From Odiellus spinosus (taxonomy: Eukaryota; Arthropoda; Arachnida; Opiliones; Phalangiidae), in assembly GCA_963920705.1 (NCBI GenBank), contig OY987230.1, forward strand, positions 3,100,001 through 3,164,000: DNA of 64,000 nucleotides. The letters are read 5' to 3'. The translations under genes and the position numbers were made by a program. Under the pieces are notes generated by a model. It did no database searches, was not told where the DNA came from, and was given only the letters and a program-made list of their open reading frames with translations. Positions 10,458 to 23,588 of the stretch are shown here, one piece after another (within the stretch, counting starts at the first letter, position 1; every line of letters starts with the position of its first letter).

Positions 10458-13249
10458 AAGAAAAATATGACCAATTCAAGAAATCATACAATATCAAAAT
10501 AGTCAAATTTCAGATTTTAAAAATTCGCTTTTTGATATTAGATGTTTTTTGAATTGGCCATATTTTTCTTGTTTTTCAACGGATTTTTGAAAACTCTTAT
10601 TATTTAGACTGTCCATTAATTGCTCTTTCGAATGACTTTGGTTTTGTCTAAATTGCAAAATTGTGACAAATATAAAATTGGTTAAAATTAAGCAAAAACG
10701 CTTAAAAATCCAAGATTATTGGATTCAAATGGACACAAAACTTTTGAATTTTAAGCGATTTAGACAAAATTAAGACCACTCGAAAGACCAAATTTTGGTC
10801 TATCTAAAAAACAATAGTTTTCAAAAATCCGTTGAAAAACAAGAAAAATATGGCCTTCTCAAGAAATCATACAATATCAAAATAATCAGATTTCAGATTT
10901 TCAAAATTCGCTTTTTGATATTAGATGTTTTTTGAATTTTCCTTATTTTCCATGTTTTTCAACGGATTTTCCAAAACTCTTGTTTTTTAGATAGACCAAT
11001 ATTTGCTCTTTCGAGTGGTCTTAATTTTGTCTAAATCGCTTAAAATTCAAAAGTTTTGTGTCCATTTGAATCCAATAATCTTGGATTTTTAAGCGTTTTT
11101 GCTTAATTTTAACCAATTTTATATTTGTCACAATTTTGCAATTTAGACAAAACAAAAGTCATTCGAAAGAGCAATTAATGGACAGTTTAAATAATAAGAG
11201 TTTTCAAAAATCCGTTGAAAAACATGTAAAATATGGACAATTCAAAAAACATCTAATATCAAAAAGCGAATTTTTAAAATCTGAAATTTGACTATTTTGA
11301 TATTCTATGATTTCTTGAATTGGCCATATTTTTCTTGATTTTCAACGGATTTTTGAAAACTCTTATTATTTAGACTGTCCATTAATTGCTCTTTCGAATG
11401 ACTTTGGTTTTGTCTAAATTGCCAAAACGTGACAAATATAAAATTGGTTAAAATTAAGCAAAAACGCTTAAAAATCCAAGATTATTGGATTCAAATGGAC
11501 ACAAAACTTTAGAATTTTAAGCGATTTAGACAAAATTAAGACCACTCGAAAGACCAAATTTTGGTCTATCTAAAAAACAATAGTTTTGGAAAATCCGTTG
11601 ACAAACAAGAAAAATATGGCCAATTCAAGAAATCATACAATATCAAAATAGTCAAATTTCAGATTTTAAAAATTCGCTTTTTGATATTAGATGTTTTTTG
11701 AATTGGCCATATTTTTCTTGTTTTTCAACGGATTTTTGAAAACTCTTATTATTTAGACTGTCCATTAATTGCTCTTTCGAATGACTTTGGTTTTGTCTAA
11801 ATTGCAAAATTGTGACAAATATAAAATTGGTTAAAATTAAGCAAAAACGCTTAAAAATCCAAGATTATTGGATTCAAATGGACACAAAACTTTAGAATTT
11901 TAAGCGATCTAGACAAAATTAAGACCACTCGAAAGACCAAATTTTGGTCTATCTAAAAAACAATAGTTTTGGAAAATCCGTAGAAAAACAAGAAAAATAT
12001 GGCCAATTCAAGAAATCATACAATATCAAAATAGTCAAATTTCAGATTTAAAAATTCGCTTTTTTATATTAGATGTTTTTTGAATTGTCCATATTTTCCA
12101 TGTTTTTCAACGGATTTCCCAAAACTCTTGTTTTTTAGATAGAGCAATATTTGCTCTTTCGAGTGGTCTTAATTTTGTCTAGATCGCTTAAAAATCAAAA
12201 GTTTTGTGTCCATTTGAATCCAATAATCTTGGATTTTTAAGCGTTTTTGCTTTATTTTAACCAATTTTATATTTGTCACAATTTTGCAATTTAGACAAAA
12301 CCAAAGTCATTCGAAAGAGCAATTAATGGACAGTTTAAATAATAAGAGTTTTCAAAAATCCGTTGAAAAACATGGAAAATATGGACAATTCAAAAAACAT
12401 CTAATATCAAAAAGCGAATTTTGAAAATCTGAAATTTGACTATTTTGATATTCTATGATTTCTTGAATTGGCCATATTTTTCTTGTTTTTCAACGGATTT
12501 TTGAAAACTCTTATTATTTAGACTGTCCATTAATTGCTCTTTAGAATGACTTTGGTTTTGTCTAAATTGCAAAATTGTGACAAATATAAAATTGGTTAAA
12601 ATTAAGCAAAAACGCTTAAAAATCCAAGATTATTGGATTCAAATGGACACAAAACTTTTGAATTTTAAGCGATTTAGACAAAATTAAGACCACTCGAAAG
12701 ACCAAATTTTGGTCTATCTAAAAAACAATAGTTTTGGAAAATCCGTTGAAAAACAAGAAAAATATGGCCAATTCAAGGAATCATACAATATCAAAATAGT
12801 CAAATTTCAGATTTTAAAAATTCGCTTTTTGATATTAGATGTTTTTGAATTGTCCATATTTTCCATGTTTTTCAACGGATTTTCCAAAACTCTTGTTTTT
12901 TAGATAGACCAATATTTGCTCTTTCGAGTGGTCTTAATTTTGTCTAAATCGCTTAAAATTCAAAAGTTTTGTGTCCATTTGAATCCAATAATCTTGGATT
13001 TTTAAGCGTTTTTGCTTAATTTTAACCAATTTTATATTTGTCACAATTTTGCAATTTAGACAAAACCAAAGTCATTCGAAAGAGCAATTAATGGACAGTC
13101 TAAATAATAAGAGTTTTCAAAAATCCGTTGAAAAACAAGAAAAATATGGCCAATTCAAGAAATCATAGAATATCAAAATAGTCAAATTTCAGATTTTCAA
13201 AATTCGCTTTTTGATATTAGATGTTTTTTGAATTGTCCATATTTTCCAT
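10188..13249. repeat. Satellite block with mixed connector orientation
   Basis: Connector order from the markers is R 10294, F 10720, R 11060, F 11486, F 11869, R 12209, F 12634, R 12973. F-to-R spacing is 339-340 bp and R-to-F 425-426 bp, which sum to two units, so inversion does not disturb the register. One K module (about 10640-10834) has a hybrid right edge, GTTTTCAAAAATCC instead of GTTTTGGAAAATCC, as expected from conversion between its arms. The short frames in this block (10370-10552, 12709-12903) are repeat sequence. Confidence 0.95.
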
Positions 13250-15930
13250 GTTTTTCAACGGATTTTTGAAAACTCTTATTATTTAAACTGTCCATTAATT
13301 GCTCTTTCGAATGACTTTGGTTTTGTCTAAATTGCAAAATTGTGACAAATATAAAATTGGTTAAAATTAAGCAAAAACGCTTAAAAATCCAAGATTATTG
13401 GATTCAAATGGACACAAAACTTTTGATTTTTAAGCGATTTAGACAAAATTAAGACCACTCGAAAGAGCAAATATTGCTCTATCTAAAAAACAATAGTTTT
13501 GGAAAATCCGTTGAAAAACATAGAAAATATGGACAATTCAAAAAACATCTAATATCAAAAAGCGAATTTTGAAAATCTGAAATTTGACTATTTTGATATT
13601 CTATGATTTCTTGAATTGGCCATATTTTTCTTGTTTTTCAACGGATTTTTGAAAACTCTTATTATTTAGACTGTCCATTAATTGCTCTTTCGAATGACTT
13701 TGGTTTTGTCTAAATTGCCAAAACGTGACAAATATAAAATTGGTTAAAATTAAGCAAAAACGCTTAAAAATCCAAGATTATTGGATTCAAATGGACACAA
13801 AACTTTTGAATTTTAAGCGATTTAGACAAAATTAAGACCACTCGAAAGACCAAATTTTGGTCTATCGAAAAAACAATAGTTTTGGAAAATCCGTTGAAAA
13901 ACAAGAAAAATATGGCCAATTCAAGAAATCATAGAATATCAAAATAGTCAAATTTCAGATTTTCAAAATTCGCTTTTTGATATTAGATGTTTTTTGAATT
14001 GTCCATATTTTCCATGTTTTTCAACGGATTTTTGAAAACTCTTATTATTTAAACTGTCCATTAATTGCTCTTTCGAATGACTTTGGTTTTGTCTAAATTG
14101 CAAAATTGTGACAAATATAAAATTGGTTAAAATTAAGCAAAAACGCTTAAAAATCCAAGATTATTGGATTCAAATGGACACAAAACTTTTGATTTTTAAG
14201 CGATTTAGACAAAATTAAGACCACTCGAAAGAGCAAATATTGCTCTATCTAAAAAACAAGAGTTTTGGAAAATCCGTTGAAAAACATGGAAAATATGGAC
14301 AATTCAAAAAACATCTAATATAAAAAAGCGAATTTTGAAAATCTGAAATTTGACTATTTTTATATTCTATGATTTCTTGAATTGGCCATATTTTTCTTGT
14401 TTTTCAACGGATTTTTGAAAACTCTTATTATTTAGACTGTCCATTAATTGCTCTTTCGAATGACTTTGGTTTTGTCTAAATTGCCAAAACGTGACAAATA
14501 TAAAATTGTTTAAAATTAAGCAAAAACGCTTAAAAATCCAAGATTATTGGATTCAAATGGACACAAAACTTTTGATTTTTAAGCGATTTAGACAAAATTA
14601 AGACCACTCGAAAGAGCAAATATTGGTCTATCTGAAAATCAAGAGTTTTGGAAAATCCGTTGAAAAACATGGAAAATATGGACAATTCAAAAAACATCTA
14701 ATATCAAAAAGCGAATTTTTAAAATCTGAAATTTGACTATTTTGATATTCTATGATTTCTTGAATTGGCCATATTTTTCTTGTTTTTCAACGGATTTTTG
14801 AAAACTCTTATTATTTAGACTGTCCATTAATTGCTCTTTCGAATGACTTTGGTTTTGTCTAAATTGCCAAAACGTGACAAATATAAAATTGGTTAAAATT
14901 AAGCAAAAACGCTTAAAAATCCAAGATTATTGGATTCAAATGGACACAAAACTTTTGAATTTTAAGCGATTTAGACAAAATTAAGACCACTCGAAAGAGC
15001 AAATATTGCTCTATCTAAAAAACAAGAGTTTTGGAAAATCCGTTGAAAAACATGGAAAATATGGACAATTCAAGAAACATCTAATATCAAAAAGCGAATT
15101 TTGAAAATCTGAAATTTGACTATTTTGATATTCTATGATTTCTTGAATTGGCCATATTTTTCTTGTTTTTCAACGGATTTTTGAAAACTCTTATTATTTA
15201 GACTGTCCATTAATTGCTCTTTCGAATGACTTTGGTTTTGTCTAAATTGCCAAAACGTGACAAATATAAAATTGGTTAAAATTAAGCAAAAACGCTTAAA
15301 AATCCATGATTATTGGATTCAAATGGACACAAAACTTTTGAATTTTAAGCGATTTAGACAAAATTAAGACCACTCGAAAGACCAAATTTTGGTCTATCTA
15401 AAAAACAATAGTTTTGGAAAATCCGTTGAAAAACAAGAAAAATATGGCCAATTCAAGAAATCATACAATATCAAAATAGTCAAATTTCAGATTTTCAAAA
15501 TTCGCTTTTTGATATTAGATGTTTTTTGAATTGTCCATATTTTCCATGTTTTTCAACGGATTTTTGAAAACTCTTATTATTTAAACTGTCCATTAATTGC
15601 TCTTTCGAATGACTTTGGTTTTGTCTAAATTGCAAAATTGTGACAAATATAAAATTGGTTAAAATTAAGCAAAAACGCTTAAAAATCCAAGATAATTGGA
15701 TTCAAATGGACACAAAACTTTTGATTTTTAAGCGATTTAGACAAAATTAAGACCACTCGAAAGACCAAATTTTGGTCTATCTAAAAAACAATAGTTTTGG
15801 AAAATCCGTTGAAAAACAAGAAAAATATGGCCAATTCTAGAAATCATACAATATCAAAATAGTCAAATTTCAGATTTTAAAAATTCGCTTTTTGATATTA
15901 GATGTTTTTGGAATTGTCCATATTTTCCAT
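13250..15930 (+). repeat. Satellite block, seven forward connectors
   Basis: Forward markers lie at 13399, 13782, 14165, 14548, 14931, 15314 and 15697, all 383 bp apart. The variant mix (TCTGAAAATCAAG at about 14631, AATCCATGATT at 15301) is the same as in the higher-order copies that follow, so this stretch looks like a relative of them without the two leading reversed connectors. Nothing else is present. Confidence 0.94.
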
Positions 15931-17845
15931 GTTTTTCAACGGATTTTCCAAAACTCTTGATTTTCAGATATACCAATATTTGCTCTTTCGAGTGGTCTTA
16001 ATTTTGTCTAAATCGCTTAAAAATCAAAAGTTTTGTGTCCATTTGAATCCAATAATCTTGGATTTTTAAGCGTTTTTGCTTTATTTTAACCAATTTTATA
16101 TTTGTCACAATTTTGCAATTTAGACAAAACCAAAGTCATTCGAAAGAGCAATTAATGGACAGTTTAAATAATAAGAGTTTTCAAAAATCCGTTGAAAAAC
16201 ATGGAAAATATGGACAATTCAAAAAACATCTAATATCAAAAAGCGAATTTTGAAAATCTGAAATTTGACTATTTTGATATTCTATGATTTCTTGAATTGG
16301 CCATATTTTTCTTGTTTTTCAACGGATTTTCCAAAACTATTGATTTTTAGATAGACCAAAATTTGGTCTTTCAAGTGGTCTAAATTTTGTCTAAATCGCT
16401 TAAAATTCAAAAGTTTTGTGTCCATTTGAATCCAATAATCTTGGATTTTTAAGCGTTTTTGCTTAATTTTAACCAATTTTATATTTGTCACAATTTTGCA
16501 ATTTAGACAAAACCAAAGTCATTCGAAAGAGCAATTAATGGACAGTCTAAATAATAAGAGTTTTCAAAAATCCGTTGAAAAACAAGAAAAATATGGCCAA
16601 TTCAAGAAATCATAGAATATCAAAATAGTCAAATTTCAGATTTTCAAAATTCGCTTTTTGATATTAGATGTTTTTTGAATTGTCCATATTTTCCATGTTT
16701 TTCAACGGATTTTTGAAAACTCTTATTATTTAAACTGTCCATTAATTGCTCTTTCGGATGACTTTGGTTTTGTCTAAATTGCAAAATTGTGACAAATATA
16801 AAATTGGTTAAAATTAAGCAAAAACGCTTAAAAATCCAAGATTATTGGATTCAAATGGACACAAAACTTTTGATTTTTAAGCGATTTAGACAAAATTAAG
16901 ACCACTCGAAAGAGCAAATATTGCTCTATCTAAAAAACAAGAGTTTTGGAAAATCCGTTGAAAAACATGGAAAATATGGACAATTCAAAAAACATCTAAT
17001 ATCAAAAAGCGAATTTTGAAAATCTGAAATTTGACTATTTTTATATTCTATGATTTCTTGAATTGGCCATATTTTTCTTGTTTTTCAACGGATTTTTGAA
17101 AACTCTTATTATTTAGACTGTCCATTAATTGCTCTTTCGAATGACTTTGGTTTTGTCTAAATTGCCAAAACGTGACAAATATAAAATTGTTTAAAATTAA
17201 GCAAAAACGCTTAAAAATCCAAGATTATTGGATTCAAATGGACACAAAACTTTTGATTTTTAAGCGATTTAGACAAAATTAAGACCACTCGAAAGACCAA
17301 ATTTTGGTCTATCTAAAAAACAAGAGTTTTGGAAAATCCGTTGAAAAACATGGAAAATATGGACAATTCAAAAAACATCTAATATCAAAAAGTGAATTTT
17401 GAAAATCTGAAATTTGACTATTTTGATATTCTATGATTTCTTGAATTGGCCATATTTTTCTTGTTTTTCAACGGATTTTTGAAAACTCTTATTATTTAGA
17501 CTGTCCATTAATTGCTCTTTCGAATGACTTTGGTTTTGTCTAAATTGCCAAAACGTGACAAATATAAAATTGGTTAAAATTAAGCAAAAAGGCTTAAAAA
17601 TCCAAGATTATTGGATTCAAATGGACACAAAACTTTTGAATTTTATGCGATTTAGTCAAAATTAAGACCACTCAAAAGACCAAATTTTGGTCTATCTAAA
17701 AAACAATAGTTTTGGAAAATCCGTTGAAAAACAAGAAAAATATGGCCAATTCTAGAAATCATACAATATCAAAATAGTCAAATTTCAGATTTTAAAAATT
17801 CGCTTTTTGATATTAGATGTTTTTGGAATTGTCCATATTTTCCAT
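15931..17845. repeat. Higher-order repeat A, 5-unit copy
   Basis: Connector order is R R F F F (16037, 16420, 16846, 17229, 17612). It opens with the diagnostic AGATATACCAATATT variant at about 15967 and the CTTTATTTTAACC variant of the first reversed unit. It is the shortest member of family A. Confidence 0.88.
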
Positions 17846-20524
17846 GTTTTTCAACGGATTTTCCAAAACTCTTGATTTTCAGATATACCAATATTTGCTC
17901 TTTCGAGTGGTCTTAATTTTGTCTAAATCGCTTAAAAATCAAAAGTTTTGTGTCCATTTGAATCCAATAATCTTGGATTTTTAAGCGTTTTTGCTTTATT
18001 TTAACCAATTTTATATTTGTCACAATTTTGCAATTTAGACAAAACCAAAGTCATTCGAAAGAGCAATTAATGGACAGTTTAAATAATAAGAGTTTTCAAA
18101 AATCCGTTGAAAAACATGGAAAATATGGACAATTCAAAAAACATCTAATATCAAAAAGCGAATTTTGAAAATCTGAAATTTGACTATTTTGATATTCTAT
18201 GATTTCTTGAATTGGCCATATTTTTCTTGTTTTTCAACGGATTTTCCAAAACTATTGATTTTTAGATAGACCAAAATTTGGTCTTTCGAGTGGTCTTAAT
18301 TTTGTCTAAATCGCTTAAAATTCAAAAGTTTTGTGTCCATTTGAATCCAATAATCTTGGATTTTTAAGCGTTTTTGCTTAATTTTAACCAATTTTATATT
18401 TGTCACAATTTTGCAATTTAGACAAAACCAAAGTCATTCGAAAGAGCAATTAATGGACAGTCTAAATAATAAGAGTTTTCAAAAATCCGTTGAAAAACAA
18501 GAAAAATATGGCCAATTCAAGAAATCATAGAATATCAAAATAGTCAAATTTCAGATTTTCAAAATTCGCTTTTTGATATTAGATGTTTTTTGAATTGTCC
18601 ATATTTTCCATGTTTTTCAACGGATTTTTGAAAACTCTTATTATTTAAACTGTCCATTAATTGCTCTTTCGAATGACTTTGGTTTTGTCTAAATTGCGAA
18701 ATTGTGACAAATATAAAATTGGTTAAAATTAAGCAAAAACGCTTAAAAATCCAAGATTATTGGATTCAAATGGACACAAAACTTTTGATTTTTAAGCGAT
18801 TTAGACAAAATTAAGACCACTCGAAAGAGCAAATATTGCTCTATCTAAAAAACAAGAGTTTTGGAAAATCCGTTGAAAAACATGGAAAATATGGACAATT
18901 TAAAAAACATCTAATATAAAAGAGCGAATTTTGAAAATCTGAAATTTGACTATTTTTATATTCTATGATTTCTTGAATTGGCCATATTTTTCTTGTTTTT
19001 CAACGGATTTTTGAAAACTCTTATTATTTAGACTGTCCATTAATTGCTCTTTCGAATGACTTTGGTTTTGTCTAAATTGCCAAAACGTGACAAATATAAA
19101 ATTGTTTAAAATTAAGCAAAAACGCTTAAAAATCCAAGATTATTGGATTCAAATGGACACAAAACTTTTGATTTTTAAGCGATTTAGACAAAATTAAGAC
19201 CACTCGAAAGAGCAAATATTGGTCTATCTGAAAATCAAGAGTTTTGGAAAATCCGTTGAAAAACATGGAAAATATGGACAATTCAAAAAACATCTAATAT
19301 CAAAAAGCGAATTTTGAAAATCTGAAATTTGACTATTTTGATATTCTATGATTTCTTGAATTGGCCATATTTTTCTTGTTTTTCAACGGATTTTTGAAAA
19401 CTCTTATTATTTAGACTGTCCATTAATTGCTCTTTCGAATGACTTTGGTTTTGTCTAAATTGCCAAAACGTGACAAATATAAAATTGGTTAAAATTAAGC
19501 AAAAACGCTTAAAAATCCAAGATTATTGGATTCAAATGGACACAAAACTTTTGAATTTTAAGCGATTTAGACAAAATTAAGACCACTCGAAAGAGCAAAT
19601 ATTGCTCTATCTAAAAAACAAGAGTTTTGGAAAATCCGTTGAAAAACATGGAAAATATGGACAATTCAAGAAACATCTAATATCAAAAAGCGAATTTTGA
19701 AAATCTGAAATTTGACTATTTTGATATTCTATGATTTCTTGAATTGGCCATATTTTTCTTGTTTTTCAACGGATTTTTGAAAACTTATTATTTAGACTGT
19801 CCATTAATTGCTCTTTCGAATGACTTTGGTTTTGTCTAAATTGCCAAAACGTGACAAATATAAAATTGGTTAAAATTAAGCAAAAACGCTTAAAAATCCA
19901 TGATTATTGGATTCAAATGGACACAAAACTTTTGAATTTTAAGCGATTTAGACAAAATTAAGACCACTCGAAAGACCAAATTTTGGTCTATCTAAAAAAC
20001 AATAGTTTTGGAAAATCCGTTGAAAAACAAGAAAAATATGGCCAATTCAAGAAATCATACAATATCAAAATAGTCAAATTTCAGATTTTCAAAATTCGCT
20101 TTTTGATATTAGATGTTTTTTGAATTGTCCATATTTTCCATGTTTTTCAACGGATTTTTGAAAACTCTTATTATTTAAACTGTCCATTAATTGCTCTTTC
20201 GAATGACTTTGGTTTTGTCTAAATTGCAAAATTGTGACAAATATAAAATTGGTTAAAATTAAGCAAAAACGCTTAAAAATCCAAGATTATTGGATTCAAA
20301 TGGACACAAAACTTTTGATTTTTAAGCGATTTAGACAAAATTAAGACCACTCGAAAGACCAAATTTTGGTCTATCTAAAAAACAATAGTTTTGGAAAATC
20401 CGTTGAAAAACAAGAAAAATATGGCCAATTCTAGAAATCAGACAATATCAAAATAGTCAAATTTCAGATTTTAAAAATTCGCTTTTTGATATTAGATGTT
20501 TTTGGAATTGTCCATATTTTCCAT
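17846..20524. repeat. Higher-order repeat A, 7-unit copy
   Basis: Connector order is R R F F F F F (17952, 18335, 18761, 19144, 19527, 19908, 20291), 2679 bp. It shares the AGATATACC opening and the AATCCATGATT unit with the other copies. A 2 bp loss (GAAAACTTATTATT near 19782) makes one spacing 381 bp. Confidence 0.9.
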
Positions 20525-23500
20525 GTTTTTCAACGGATTTTCCAAAACTCTTGATTTTCAGATATACCAATATTTGCTCTTTCGAGTGGTCTTAATTTTG
20601 TCTAAATCGCTTAAAAATCAAAAGTTTTGTGTCCATTTGAATCCAATAATCTTGGATTTTTAAGCGTTTTTGCTTTATTTTAACCAATTTTATATTTGTC
20701 ACAATTTTGCAATTTAGACAAAACCAAAGTCATTCGAAAGAGCAATTAATGGACAGTTTAAATAATAAGAGTTTTCAAAAATCCGTTGAAAAACATGGAA
20801 AATATGGACAATTCAAAAAACATCTAATATCAAAAAGCGAATTTTGAAAATCTGAAATTTGACTATTTTGATATTCTATGATTTCTTGAATTGGCCATAT
20901 TTTTCTTGTTTTTCAACGGATTTTCCAAAACTATTGATTTTTAGATAGACCAAAATTTGGTCTTTCGAGTGGTCTTAATTTTGTCTAAATCGCTTAAAAT
21001 TCAAAAGTTTTGTGTCCATTTGAATCCAATAATCTTGGATTTTTAAGCGTTTTTGCTTAATTTTAACCAATTTTATATTTGTCACAATTTTGCAATTTAG
21101 ACAAAACCAAAGTCATTCGAAAGAGCAATTAATGGACAGTCTAAATAAGAAGAGTTTTCAAAAATCCGTTGAAAAACAAGAAAAATATGGCCAATTCAAG
21201 AAATCATAGAATATCAAAATAGTCAAATTTCAGATTTTCAAAATTCGCTTTTTGATATTAGATGTTTTTTGAATTGTCCATATTTTCCATGTTTTTCAAC
21301 GGATTTTTGAAAACTCTTATTATTTAAACTGTCCATTAATTGCTCTTTCGGATGACTTTGGTTTTGTCTAAATTGCAAAATTGTGACAAATATAAAATTG
21401 GTTAAAATTAAACAAAAACGCTTAAAAATCCAAGATTATTGGATTCAAATGGACACAAAACTTTTGATTTTTAAGCGATTTAAACAAAATTAAGACCACT
21501 CGAAAGAGCAAATATTGCTCTATCTAAAAAACAAGAGTTTTGGAAAATCCGTTGAAAAACATGGAAAATATGGACAATTCAAAAAACATCTAATATCAAA
21601 AAGCGAATTTTGAAAATCTGAAATTTGACTATTTTTATATTCTATGATTTCTTGAATTGGCCATATTTTTCTTGTTTTTCAACGGATTTTTGAAAACTCT
21701 TATTATTTAGACTGTCCATTAATTGCTCTTTCGAATGACTTTGGTTTTGTCTAAATTGCCAAAACGTGACAAATATAAAATTGTTTAAAATTAAGCAAAA
21801 ACGCTTAAAAATCCAAGATTATTGGATTCAAATGGACACAAAACTTTTGATTTTTAAGCGATTTAGACAAAATTAAGACCACTCGAAAGAGCAAATATTG
21901 GTCTATCTGAAAATCAAGAGTTTTGGAAAATCCGTTGAAAAACATGGAAAATATGGACAATTCAAAAAACATCTAATATCAAAAAGCGAATTTTGAAAAT
22001 CTGAAATTTGACTATTTTGATATTCTATGATTTCTTGAATTGGCCATATTTTTCTTGTTTTTCAACGGATTTTTGAAAACTCTTATTATTTAGACTGTCC
22101 ATTAATTGCTCTTTCGAATGACTTTGGTTTTGTCTAAATTGCCAAAACGTGACAAATATAAAATTGGTTAAAATTAAGCAAAAACGCTTAAAAATCCAAG
22201 ATTATTGGATTCAAATGGACACAAAACTTTTGAATTTTAAGCGATTTAGACAAAATTAAAACCACTCGAAAGAGCAAATATTGCTCTATCTAAAAAACAA
22301 GAGTTTTGGAAAATCCGTTGAAAAACATGGAAAATATGGACAATTCAAGAAACATCTAATATCAAAAAGCGAATTTTGAAAATCTGAAATTTGACTATTT
22401 TGATATTCTATGATTTCTTGAATTGGCCATATTTTTCTTGTTTTTCAACGGATTTTTGAAAACTCTTATTATTTAGACTGTCCATTAATTGCTCTTTCGA
22501 ATGACTTTGGTTTTGTCTAAATTGCCAAAACGTGACAAATATAAAATTGGTTAAAATTAAGCAAAAACGCTTAAAAATCCATGATTATTGGATTCAAATG
22601 GACACAAAACTTTTGAATTTTAAGCGATTTAGACAAAATTAAGACCACTCGAAAGACCAAATTTTGGTCTATCTAAAAAACAATAGTTTTGGAAAATCCG
22701 TTGAAAAACAAGAAAAATATGGCCAATTCAAGAAATCATACAATATCAAAATAGTCAAATTTCAGATTTTCAAAATTCGCTTTTTGATATTAGATGTTTT
22801 TTGAATTGTCCATATTTTCCATGTTTTTCAACGGATTTTTGAAAACTCTTATTATTTAAACTGTCCATTAATTGCTCTTTCGAATGACTTTGGTTTTGTC
22901 TAAATTGCAAAATTGTGACAAATATAAAATTGGTTAAAATTAAGCAAAAACGCTTAAAAATCCAAGATTATTGGATTCAAATGGACACAAAACTTTTGAT
23001 TTTTAAGCGATTTAGACAAAATTAAGACCACTCGAAAGACCAAATTTTTGTCTATCTAAAAAACAAGAGTTTTGGAAAATCCGTTGAAAAACATGGAAAA
23101 TATGGACAATTCAAAAAACATCTAATATCAAAAAGCGAATTTTGAAAATCTGAAATTTGACTATTTTGATATTCTATGATTTCTTGAATTGGCCATATTT
23201 TTCTTGTTTTTCAACGGATTTTTGAAAACTCTTATTATTTAGACTGTCCATTAATTGCTCTTTCGAATGACTTTGGTTTTGTCTAAATTGCCAAAACGTG
23301 ACAAATATAAAATTGGTTAAAATTAAGCAAAAACGCTTAAAAATCCAAGATTATTGGATTCAAATGGACACAAAACTTTTGAATTTTATGCGATTTAGAC
23401 AAAATTAAGACCACTCGAAAGACCAAATTTTGGTCTATCTAAAAAACAATAGTTTTGGAAAATCCGTTGAAAAACAAGAAAAATATGGCCAATTCTAGAA

Positions 23501-23588
23501 ATCAGACAATATCAAAATAGTCAAATTTCAGATTTTAAAAATTCGCTTTTTGATATTAGATGTTTTTGGAATTGTCCATATTTTCCAT
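20525..23588. repeat. Higher-order repeat A, 8-unit copy 1
   Basis: Connector order is R R F F F F F F (20631, 21014, 21440, 21823, 22206, 22589, 22972, 23355), 3064 bp. Variants shared with the next copy include TTCGGATGAC, ATTAAACAAAAACG, TTTAAACAAAATTAAG and ATTAAAACCACTCG. By eye the two copies are almost identical. Confidence 0.92.
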
